A DNA stretch of 64,000 nt from Temnothorax longispinosus. Lineage: Eukaryota > Arthropoda > Insecta > Hymenoptera > Formicidae. Numbering within the stretch: the stretch's first letter is position 1; the number at the start of each line of letters is the position of its first letter. A model generated the notes under the pieces. That model was given only the letters and a program-made list of their open reading frames with translations, did not search any database and was not told the DNA's origin. The position numbers and the translations under genes were made by a program. The DNA lies in NCBI RefSeq assembly GCF_030848805.1, contig NC_092368.1:5490441-5554440 (forward strand). Reading direction: 5' to 3'. This document shows, one piece after another, positions 46,632 to 57,549 of this stretch.

Positions 46632-47316
46632 TTGATATCACAGCCTACACACAGTATCATGAACCTGTGGGGGAAAAATAAAAGAGCAAAGTCGCGGTCT
46701 GGAGCAAGTCGCCTATGTCGAATTTATGTACGTGGCGTGTCTAACGTGATCGCGTCATGACTCCGAGCAAATCGAGTTGACGAGTTTGTCAAGCGGTCTC
46801 TTTGTTCCACGAAAGGCGACCGCATGTGCGCTCTGTGCGCGGATAGCCGACCTCCTTTTCCTTTGCCGAAGTTACACGATGAGTTTAGCACTTTGACGTG
46901 GCTCGTAGGAAACATCCTTCGACGTGCACGTCGTATCCGCTTGACACACCGTAGGGTGACACTCGATCTCTACGTCCACGATGAAACCGGGTCGTGCGTG
47001 CAGGGATGTCTCTGCGCGCGATGCGTACTCTCGGATGTTCCAATTTCTTGCGTTCTGCAAAAAAAATTGACGTACTTGATAAATACTTTGACGTCGAAAT
47101 ATGTATTTTATAAAATTATTGCTAGATTTCGTAGCGCCACATTTTTATATTGCGCTTTTCTCCTGTTATTTGCGTTCTTAGCTATTATCGATTTTTAAAA
47201 ATATTATTAAATTATAGAGATTATAAAATAATGTCATGTCTTTTTAATATTTTTAAAATGCTGAAATTGAGTAGTAATACGTGATTAAAAAATAAATATT
47301 AAAGATATTATATCAA
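46632..47316. other. Non-coding stretch
   Basis: A 124-codon plus frame at 46824-47198 is Cys-rich in its middle (CVQGCLCARCVLSDVPISCV) and ends in a hydrophobic segment near residues 108-122. It overlaps minus frames, has no recognised domain, and its 3' half is plain AT-rich DNA. I do not call it a gene. Confidence 0.4.
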
Positions 47317-47317
47317 T

Positions 47318-47371
<54 letters not shown>
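47317..47371 (+). repeat. (GA)n microsatellite
   Basis: Nearly pure GA repeat with one AAAG interruption at about 47327-47330. It generates a spurious Ser/Leu repeat frame on the minus strand (47285-47485). Confidence 0.95.
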
Positions 47372-47375
<4 letters not shown>

Positions 47376-47488
47376 ATAAGATTAATTTTATCTTCGTTCA
47401 ATTTATACCACATAAACAGAAACAAAATTGAAATGATAAAAGCCTTTAGAATAATAGAAACGAATTCATAAAGATATAAGCGCAAATA

Positions 47489-47660
47489 TAAATGTATAAT
47501 TAATTTAATTAATTCCCAACAATTAATTTAAAATTATTAATTTATCAAAAATTAATAATTAAAAATTAATTTAATTACATTAAATTAATTAATTATAATA
47601 ATTAAGGTAAATTAATAACCTCAGGTTGATTTTTGGAATGTAATTTAATTAATTATGCAC
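47489..47660. promoter_or_regulatory. Dense TAATTA/ATTAAT block
   Basis: Some 170 bases are composed mainly of overlapping TAATT, AATTAA and ATTAAT strings, with inverted-repeat relations between segments (for example TTACATTAAATTAATTAA and TGTAATTTAATTAATTA). TAATTA is the core site of many homeodomain proteins, so a regulatory role is possible. AT-rich low-complexity DNA gives the same pattern by chance. Confidence 0.35.
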
Positions 47661-49560
47661 TTCTTCCGCACTTAGACCAGAAAAGATATTACATATTTCA
47701 TATGCATAGATATGTAATTTAATATATAATTTTGATAACGATATAATAAGAATAATGCCCATACTGCACTAACGATGAATTATTTAAGTACCTATTACAA
47801 GTATCTCTCTCTTCTCTTCCTCAAATATCATATAAATTATAACAAAATATCGGTATCCATTACAATAGATATCAAGCTCGAAAGGATTAACAGCCAATCC
47901 ATTGAAGAAGTTGAAGTGGAATGAGACTTTATGATCTCAATTTAAGCGCCCACTTCGCGACGTAGCCTTTTTCTTCTTGAGAGGGATTTCAAGGGGAAGA
48001 GATGATGGCTGAATCGAAGAAGGCACTGCTAGGACCAAAAGGACCAAAATTTTGCGATCAACGTAGCGAGATCCCGGGCTTCGCTCACAGCCTCTCACTC
48101 TTCTCTGGGGTAATATTTAATTTCTTGCCCGACTGATTCCCCCTTCGCCGAACCCTCGGAACGCTCCCTCGAGGACTCAATGTCGCACGGCGTCCCGTCG
48201 CTGTGATAAAATGCCGAACGCGAACGGCAAGCGGGGAAGCGGGGTACCCTTCCCGCTGAGGTACCCCTATTTTTTTTTCTCCCCGGGAGGGAGCAAGCCA
48301 ATCTTCTGACCGTCGGGTTATTTCGCGACGTGACGTATGCGACAGCGAGGCGCGGCTTGATTTGGCGTCCAGCGGCGCGTCGCGACGTCGACACGTCGTT
48401 TTTTCGCCACGACGAGTTCTACCACTCGAGCCAGAATTGAATAGCATACAGAGTGGTTGGGGGAAATGTTCGAATTTTTGTTGCCATTTAATTCATGAAT
48501 CTATTTAATTCATTTATCATCATTTGAGAATTTTTACAAGATACTGTACATTCGTAATTTGACATAAGAATTCTTTAAGATTGTACATGATGCCAGTATG
48601 TTTACATGTTGAATTAATGATTAGAATTATATTATTAATCGACATGATGCCTACTTCAAAAAAATATCATAAATCTAATCTCGAAATATTAGGAATAATT
48701 AAAATAACACGCTGAGCGCGTTTTTGGCAGAATTTTCGATATCGCGCTCGCGTTACCTCCAAAATAAACGTCTCGCATCACGCGGAAGCGATATTTCTTC
48801 GATAGCGAAATTGAAGTGTGCGTCTTATTAGACGACAGGGACGGTCGATTATATGCATCAGCGCTTCCGAATTCCTCGAGCGATTTTTCCGCGGGGTCTA
48901 CTCTCGACAGTCGCCCTCTCTCAACGTCGTCGTCCTTCAGTCTCCTCCTTCTGCTCTCACTCTTTTTTTTTCGTCTTCGTCCTGTCCATAATTGATTCCC
49001 AAGCTCGGCATGCCGCTCCTTCGACGAGTTTTTCAAGGTGCAACGGGGCAGAAGCGACGAGGAATCGACGGACGCGATATCAGTTTCGTCCATACTTTGC
49101 CCCTCTGCTCCCCGTCGTCCTTGCGACCGATCCTATCCCGTCCTCCCCCCCTCTTTCTTTCTCGTTACATTATTTTTTTTATCAGTTCTCCCGGGCAAAC
49201 CCCTTTTGCGCGCTACATTTGCTAATAACGAACGATAAATTCGCTTTACGACTGCACCGGCGAGATAGGACGGAAGTGAATTTGCACTGCAGGAAGTGCA
49301 TCCTGGGACACGATGCATCCTGCCCCCCTCTCTGCGCACCACCGTCCCGTTCCCCTCATCCAGAACTTCAAAAATAAATCGGCGCGCGTTTCACTGTACT
49401 CGGAAATTTAATTTGCTAATTCTGATGTCTGCTCTGCGCGAATTAAAACGATGAAGCAGCGGGTTTGTCCTAGAAAGATATATTTAAAGAGACAAGACGT
49501 TTTTGTGTAATTATCGTGAGAATAATAAACACGGTTGAGCTGACAATTTTCTCTTTGCAG
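47661..49560. other. Non-coding stretch
   Basis: AT-rich to about 47900, CpG-rich at 48060-48440 and 48840-49150. The 174-codon plus frame at 48853-49377 and overlapping frames on both strands are Ser/Pro/Arg-rich without a domain. No gene is supported. Confidence 0.5.
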
Positions 49561-49595
49561 TATTAATTCAAGATAAGTCGATCTGTAAAAAATAA
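49561..49595 (+). other. Possible short terminal exon
   Basis: Seen: branch-like GCTGAC, then ATTTTCTCTTTGCAG (G at 49560), a strong acceptor. In one frame LIQDKSICKK is followed by TAA at 49593-49595, and an AATAAA polyadenylation-type hexamer overlaps at 49591-49596. Inference: it could be the tail of a gene, but no upstream exon can be tied to it, and AATAAA is frequent in AT-rich DNA. Confidence 0.1.
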
Positions 49596-49599
49596 AAAA

Positions 49600-52480
49600 T
49601 AACAAACAGATGCTAAATGTAATAACATTTTTAATTGAAGTATCGCGAGATTTCTTCGTCTTAATAACGTAAATATATAATTAACAATGTAATGGTATTT
49701 GCAATAATTAGATATTGACCAAGATTCGCCAGCAACTTTTCAAAATACACTCGACTATTTCCAAAATAACATTAATACTATCGCCAAACAAGCACGAAAT
49801 ATTGATATCTAATTATTAACAATTGTCTTGCCAAAACCAATGTTTCTCGAGAAGAAGGATCTGTTTACGGGCTGTTTACGTTCGAATAGCGCACAAACGA
49901 TCTTTGTCCAGGGCAAATTCTATAAGGAAAAGAAGCCGTATAATCGTCACACTGCCGCGGCTTTGCCACGCGAGAAACTACTTGGAGCCAAGTTCTTCGT
50001 CGTAGTTCTTTCCCAAAACTTCGTCGACGAAATATAGCGCCGTCGAAAGTGCCGAAGAAATCGCATGCGATGCGAAGTCCGACGTAGCGATCGTCCGCGA
50101 GAAGCTCGAAAAAAGCTGGAAGCATCGTATTAAGCTTAAAGCGTGCAGCACGTACGGCTTATGCTTCCAGAATTGAATAAAAGGATACGTGTTACAAAAG
50201 AGATTATATTTTTATTCGGGAATAAGAAACGTTTTCTATTCATAACTCTCGGTGTGTGTGTGTGTGTGTTTTCTGTAGATTCTCTCTTTTATAGAAGATA
50301 TTATTTATCTACATCTCTCCAGAACTTAATTTCTGACAGTATTCCTAGCTTCGCAATAGCTTGTTATTCAAGAACTATTCACGTTGTACTTTTATTAGAC
50401 GAGTAACTTGGGATCTAAGTAAACTTGGCCATTTTCGTGTCAAGAACTCTTCAATTAAACTAAAACTTTGTAAACGGAAATAATAACAATTCTGTGATAA
50501 CATCTATACAAAGGACAAGCTGCGATTCTGAAACATCTCGTAGACCTCGTAATAACGTGTCCAGCGCTTCTATTTCGTTAACAACCCCCGAGCACTCCAC
50601 TCTACATCTTCTCATTGCTATTTCTTTCAGGAGCTTTCTCAACCTCCTCCGCTCTGCCTTGCTCATTCCAGCGAATTCGCTCCTTTTGTTTCACGACTGT
50701 TTTAACTCACATGCTCCTCTCTCCGCTCGGCCGCCTCTGTTAAGGCGAGACGAAGGGAGGAAAAAAGAATGAGAGAGAAAGAGATTGAGACGGAGAAGAA
50801 AGACCCTAACACTAGGTTAAGTAAGAACGTTTAAATTCAAACAGTCGCGACGCCGGAGGTGTTCAAGATTAAGGCTCGCTAGACGATCCTTTTTTCCCTC
50901 CGGGCTGAGGAACGGGGAATTCCTGGCCAGCTTTATAAATCTTCCGCGCTCCCGAGCCAAGAAACGCGAGGAAGCGGAAGAGGCTGGCGAGATGAAGCCG
51001 GGCGGTGGAGAGATGAGGGTTGGGCGGGGAGGCGCGAGCGGTCGGGGCCAAATTGAAATAAACTTACGAGGTTTCTGGAAGGACCGGCGAATAATTCAGA
51101 CTCTGGTTGCGAAGAGTTGCAAGTTGGCCAATAAACGTCAGCCTCATAATTTCGCGACCATACAGATACAAGCGACTTTCGTGTGCCTGTCCATGTAGAC
51201 CGTTCTGCCTTCAGCTCCTCAATCTCTTATCGGCATTGCCTCGCGCGCACTGAAACAAAGAAACATATGATCAGGATCTCTCTCTTTTTCTCTCTCTCTG
51301 TTTTGTTTTGAAATATCAGCCAACATAAACGTAAACGAAAGTGAAAGATTGTACATTGGTGAATACAATTTTTCTGCGAAAAAGAGATATCTCTAAAAAA
51401 TATTTCCAGAAAAATCGCTTTTAATAAATTAATGCTAGAATTTCTTATAAAAAAAAAAAAAACTAATTGTTTAGTTTCATTTTTTGATCGTTCACGAAAC
51501 GCGAACTCCGGAGAATTTCAGGATTATAAATCCTCCTTCTTGTCTGCATTTGTTTCTTATTCGCATTCTCTTCCTGACTGAGCACAGTCGTCTCTGCATT
51601 TTTCGCGACGAGTGCATTCGTAAAGTCGAATGCACATGCAACGGGGAGACGGACGAGAGAGATAGGGTAACATCACGAGCGTCCCGAGGAACGCTATCGG
51701 CCTCGGGTATTATTGGCTTTTATCGGAGTTTGTGGCGCGGGTCAAGACATCATCGTGTTCCTGTCTCTCATTGTATTTGCGTCCCATTTGGCAGCGCGCT
51801 TTCAATTCAGCGCGGCCGTGCATTTCGCGGATCCTCGATCGCGCTGCACCGTTTCCAGGGGCTTATTGTCTCTCCTCCGGATGGCACCGCCGCGATTTTC
51901 CGTCGATTTTGGGTCACAGAGAATCGGGGCCGCCGGAAATACAGCGCGCTCGTCTCGTTCGACCGAACTCGGTCGGGGCTCGGCGGAGTTTCTCGCTAGA
52001 ATTAATTATAACAATAAAAATTAGAAGATTTTATAGAGACAAAAATCGGTAATACAATGAAAGAAACTGTGCAATAATATAATATCAGATAATAATGTAA
52101 ATTTTTTATCGTAATGTAGTAAATAATAGAAAATAGTTTAGATTTTGAGAAACCTATTCGCATTAAGAATCAATCATACACTTCCCATTAAGCGAATTTT
52201 TACGTTCATTTCGTGTCGTCCGAACTATTTTCACATTTCGTTTTTTGCTCTCCACGCTCTGATCGCACGGGAAAAATATAACCGCATCTCGGAACCGCTA
52301 TCGTACGTAACATTTAACGTTCGCCGTTTATACTAATTCGCGCGAGATCGTAGCGGTCGATTATCCGGAGCGTTAACGGTATTTTCGACGAAATTATTAT
52401 CATCCTCTAACGCGGGAAACAGCACAAGCGGGTGAATAGTTCTTTCCTCCTTTCACCGTGGCCATGTTAAACGCCGGGGC
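49600..52480. other. Non-coding stretch
   Basis: Mixed composition. A (GT)9 microsatellite lies at 50252-50270 and CT-rich runs at 51274-51301. A good acceptor-like CTATTTCTTTCAG lies at 50630, followed by a frame that reaches a TGA at 50770-50772 without a good donor. The 171-codon plus frame at 51484-51999 overlaps two other plus frames and has no domain. Confidence 0.5.
50252..50270 (+). repeat. (GT)n microsatellite
   Basis: Nine GT units without interruption. Confidence 0.95.
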
Positions 52481-54620
52481 AATCCCTCGTCGTCATTGGC
52501 GGGATTTATTTCGCCGTCGGGCAACGAGCGATTAATAGCGAGCGCAGCACTTTTCGTCCGCTGTTAAACGCGCTCGAGCGCTCGCCATATTTCTCATTAT
52601 TCCCATATATCCAAGGCAAAACAGCCGGTCGAGTGTCGAGCGAGTGATGGATATTCGATTAATTACAGCCGTCACCCTCTACCGCGCGATCTCACCCCCC
52701 TTTTCCCGCCGCCTTTTTCTCTATGACGCACGAGCGCCGCTGATAAAATAGCGAGCTATTTGCGGTCGCTCTTTTCGTTCGGAAACGAAAAACGACGAGG
52801 AAAAAAGGAAATTAACCCACGCATCGGCGCTGCGCCGCATCGAGCGGCGAGCAAAAATGTTGCACCGCGACCATAGGGGTACGCGCGAACAACCACCATC
52901 GAAATTAATGGACACTCGACCGCCAGACGATCTCCACGTCTCCGCACGTCCGTCGCGGCCGAGCGTGATCGATAAACGATTACTAAGCCGATTCCCTTGA
53001 GTGGCTCTTCTTGGCAACCTCTCTTGGCGCCGCTTGACACAATTAGATTCTTTTTCTTTTTTTGCTGATAAGACGCACGGCTCAGAACTGACAAATAATA
53101 ACGTATCTTTCTCGTATACTTTTCGGATTTTCAGATTTCACTACAGAGAAACGAGAAATCGAGAACTGAAACTAAACCAATCGTTTTAAATGCATAATCT
53201 ACATTTATTATATCCTTTTCCAAATCTCTACTATTTATCAATATGTGCAGAAACAATTTGCGCTTCGAGACAAACGAAACATCCGATATATCGGTACACA
53301 TGCCATGCGGCCAGCCACGTTTCGACTATTTGAGTGCGAAAATATCGAGCCTCTCGCACAGTCGAATAATTCTGCATTACCGAACAAATTATCAGCCGAT
53401 TAAATATGCGAAATATATCGAACAACGCGAGCTCGCGCGCGGCTGGATATAATTAATAGGGATATTATTTACCGTCGACGATGATTTGTTAATGCTAATT
53501 ATATTCCAACACGCGGCCCCTCTTCTATTGAGTTTCTTTCGCCGTTCCTCTCACTCTCTCTCTTTCTTCCTGGTTCGTCGGTCTTTCATCTTGTCGTCAC
53601 GATCGAGTGAGCAACTGGGACAGTCAACAGGGAGTCCAGAGCGAGCGCCATCAGATATTTATAACGCAAACGTTTACCTCGCGGATTATTAATAATCCGC
53701 GCCATCGATGATATGCCTTTCGCGTCGCTCTCTTCTCGTTTCAGCATGAAAATCTGCATAATTTTATGAAAAGTCACGTGAGAATTTGCGATTGGCTCGA
53801 TCCTCGCGTGACACTTAATAAAACAATTACGAATATCACCAGAAACCTTTCTTCAGTGGATATCATTTTTGGTCACGGTTAAATCTTCATTTCAATTTTT
53901 GCGTCGTGAGAGTGATTTTAATAATAATTAGTCATCACGTTGATTAAATCTTATGACAAACATCAAGCGGTCAGAATCAGGCTTTAAACTCGCGATCGCG
54001 AGCGATTGTATCGACTCGTATCGAGAATATATCCCGAATCCGCCCTATCGGTTTATCGATTTTAGCAAGCCTACCTCGCGGTATCACGTTTATTATTCAT
54101 TGCCGCCCGCCGGTAGCCGGGCGGGATTTGATTGACGTTGAACGGAACGAAGTAGCGCACCGCGCACGCCGCGCCGGTGTGCGAGTAAAAATATTTAAGA
54201 TTTCATCCCCGTAAAAGTTTAAGCTTGCCGCTCGCTGCAAAGGTCCATTATTCGCGGCCTGCCTCCGCGGAGAATACGAATCGAGAATACGCGGCGGCGC
54301 AACCCTTTCGTTCGCCCACCTCCCCGCAAAGCAAGCGTAAGAAGTATACAGCGAGCTTGCGGCGTAGTGGCTCCCACGTGAGATTTCGAGACACGAGTTT
54401 TCGAAGATGGCACAGTAAATATTTCAACGTGGACACGAGCAGCCTTTCCCCGGGATAACCGTCTGCCTTTAGACCTGCCGCTACCTCGGATGCGCACACG
54501 TGTATATAAACGCGCAACTATTTCGTACAAGCGAGCTCGCCCGTTGCATTATTAATTATCACGCTTACCCGCTCGTGACGCGCGTTCGCTCGAAATCTTT
54601 CTTCGTATAGGTATCCGGGA
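52481..54620. other. Non-coding, partly CpG-rich stretch
   Basis: CpG-dense at 52480-53040 and 54100-54600, AT-rich at 53170-53240 and 53800-53950. Overlapping frames on both strands (52721-53094 -, 54219-54530 -, 54225-54458 +) show no domain. Confidence 0.5.
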
Positions 54621-57471
54621 AGACTCACCGGGATGACGCCTGTTTCTTCAGGTGCGAAATCTTCTCGCGGGATTTTAGTCCACTGAAACACGGAAAGATT
54701 TTTACAATCTTTTCTTAATAATGATTATAAGCAAAGACTAATTAATACAAAATTAATTAGTGAAATTCCCACATAAGGGGCCTCCAAATCTTTGCCTTTT
54801 TTTCCTCGTCCATCTTTAGAATCGATTCTTTGATAAACACGAGGCGTGGGTACCAGCGTTGAATTACGAGCGATTAAGGATAAAGAAGGACGTGCCTTAG
54901 TCTCTTGATCAAGCTTCAGGCTTGCAAATAATGTCGCGATGCCGGCGACTAATTATTCAACAACGATGCGAGCTATCCGACACGCGTCGACGCAATGTCG
55001 CATTGTCGCCGACGGCCCCCCGTCATCCCAGGGCTCACGGGATGAGCTGCGTTAACGCGATAAGTCGAATTCCTCGAACTAATGAGAGGCCGTGCACGCC
55101 TTCCGATCGACCTTCGGCGAGCGTCAATATTTCAGAGGAACCGCCACCCGCGGCGCGACGCCTTATCACAACGCCGGGATAATTTACAAGGGCGCGTAAT
55201 AGAGATTCCCGGGGATCATCGACTGTGCCAATAAATCGCCATAAGGCCGTAAGGACGAAGGCCGAAGGACAAAAGCCGAAGAATGAAGAACAAAAGGGAG
55301 GAGAGAGAACGGAAAGGAGGATGTTATACTTTATTATTCCAGAGCAAAGTCTGTCGAGAGATAAATGTGTATCGTGCTGTGTATCATGATTGTAGCTTCA
55401 ATATAATGCAATAACAAAAAAAAAGAAATATGAAACGTAATACACAAGAATTGGTAATATTGGGGGGTATAACGTTTGTGATAATTGCGCAATAACTACG
55501 AGACTAAAGCTTACAGTAAATAAAACAAACTTTGTTCAACGAATTGGCGTAATAATTTTAAGGATTGACGCAGAGATCTAAAATGGAAATCTAAAATAAT
55601 GCATAAAATGATTCCGTGAAAAGCAAGCAAAGGGAGAAAAACTGTTTATTCAATATCCTGGAATTAAACTTCGTTATTGTACGGAAATAAAATACAACGT
55701 ATCGCAAAGAGAAACACAATTAAGAGATGAAAAAGTTAACAACCGTTCGATTCGCGATATAATATCTTTATAAAAAGTTATGAAATAAAAATCGGCAAAA
55801 ACACGGGAAGGAGAAATAGGCGAAGTGGCAAGGAACAAAGCATCTCGATAATTCCACATCGTATATAGGTATACGTTTTCCGAACCTTGAAAATACGGTG
55901 GTCGATTTTGGGGAGAAGGGGGATAGGGAACAACGGTGTAGTGTTCGCGTACTACCCTTGCATGCGACAAAAGCAGAATCGATACAGTTTACCCCGGCGC
56001 GAGATTAGAAATCGATGGAAAACGTTCGCACAATAGAGAGAGAGAGCCTCGGTTGGGTTCCATACAGGCGTGTGCGTTTATTTCTACTATGAAAGTGCAA
56101 GCCCCGTGCCCTATTATACAACGACACATTATTGCACCTAGTATGCACCCCTCCGACGCTTTCTGTCTGCGCGTGCCGCGTATGTTTCGCGTAAAAGAAG
56201 GGACCACGGGACGTTCAAATAAGCGTGGAGTAAATATTTCCCTTTTTTTTGTTAGACGGAAATTAATAAAATTATTAACAGAGTTAAACGCACCGCCGCG
56301 CCGGTATATGCCTATTTTTGCCGGGCTATTAATAATTCATTCGCCTATGAATGAGAGATATCGTAGCTAAATATTGATAGCTATATTGATAGTTTTTGAA
56401 TTATTCAAATAAGCGGAAAATTGCACAATTAGAGAGACTTTATTTGTCGTTTCATCAAAATTAAACTTGCCCGTTCGTCGACAGCTGGAACAAATTTGCG
56501 AGTTTCAAGTAGATAATAAAATTTGACTTTAAAATAACTTATCTAGTACGTTTCATTCCATCAGAGTTTTGCCAAAATTCAATGTCCAAGCCAGAAAGAA
56601 TTTCACGATCAAACGTTATATTGCCAAAATTAAGAAGAGCTACCAATTCGATCAGCCTATCAGGAAAGAAAAAGATTGCCAGTTAACTAAAGACAGTAAA
56701 TCCTCTAAATATACTGTATATCACTTATAACGTAAAGGTCAGGACTATGGATTTGTCATAGGGGAAATTATCGCGATCGCTTCTCGCGGATCGCATACAT
56801 TCAACGTGACTCAACTGCCCTTTTACCTTGCTGCACAAAGGGCCTGTTGTTCGACGGGCATATAATCCCTATACATCGCGTCTATCTTGCCCGTCCTGCC
56901 CACTCGGTCCCTGGCCGGGCCCACCCTTGCTCGCGTGTAGGACTCGCATGGCCTCCATTATGCGACACAATCGCTAAATTGTCACAATTACCGGCTGCAT
57001 ATATAGGGCGGGAGAGGATGCCAGCTGCCGCGTCAGCTGACGAATTCGTCGTTTTCTTGTCGGAAAATTCGCGCCGTTGTAATTAATCCCGTCTGCGCGC
57101 TGCAGGAAATGGTAATCGCGAAGACACACCAGTGAAAATTGTTTATAGGAAGGGAATAAGGAAGACAAAATTCGCTGCACAATAACAACAAATTACATTG
57201 TTACATCGGAATGAGTATTGACTTGCGAGAAACAAAGAAATAAACTGAATTCTTGACATTTTTCACCCCAAAACTACTTGCAATTCTATAACTAAATTAT
57301 AAAAAATTACATGAATTTGACGAAGAATCAATAATAATTTTCTTTTTAACGATAAACCAAAATTTACAATTTTGAATTTTGGTTAATTTTATTAGGGGAA
57401 TTATTTATTAACTCGTAACGGAAACTATCTTTCATGAAGAACTTTTGTTCCGAAAAAGCCTATTCGGTATA
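54621..57471. other. Non-coding stretch
   Basis: Imperfect AAGGCCG/AAGGAC repeats lie at 55242-55290. It is AT-rich at 55330-55800 and 56370-56760. Frames up to 105 codons show no recognisable domain. Confidence 0.5.
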
Positions 57472-57548
57472 ATGAGCGAGAAAATCGTCAAAAAATTTGT
57501 TAGGGCGTATTGTCCAATCGGCGTGGGATCGATGCTATTGTTTCGGAG
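57472..57548 (+). other. Possible first coding exon ending at a consensus donor
   Basis: Seen: an ATG at 57472 with A at -3, 25 open codons (MSEKIVKKFVRAY at the start, GVGSMLLFR at the end) plus two bases, then GGAG|GTAAGTATG (GT at 57549), one of the best donors in the window. The frame would stop at once if read through (CGG AGG TAA), so it only makes sense if spliced. Inference: no downstream exon can be joined with confidence, and the protein is not recognised. A frame of this length before a chance donor is not rare. Confidence 0.17.
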
Positions 57549-57549
57549 G

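Noticed and set aside
46636..46645. Match to the first ten bases of the miR-2/13 family (TATCACAGCC)
   Set aside because: No further similarity and no hairpin.
46824..47198. Cys-rich plus frame with a hydrophobic end, resembling a small secreted or membrane protein
   Set aside because: The cysteines do not follow a known spacing, and the hydrophobic end lies in plain AT-rich DNA.
48853..49377. 174-codon plus-strand frame
   Set aside because: Low-complexity Ser/Pro/Arg/Phe translation, with overlapping frames in both other plus frames and on the minus strand.
49874..49890. GTTCGAAT resembling a tRNA B box
   Set aside because: The flanks do not form a T stem, and no A box or acceptor stem lies at the right distance.
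51484..51999. 171-codon plus-strand frame
   Set aside because: Two other plus frames are open over the same DNA, so openness is a composition effect. No motif.
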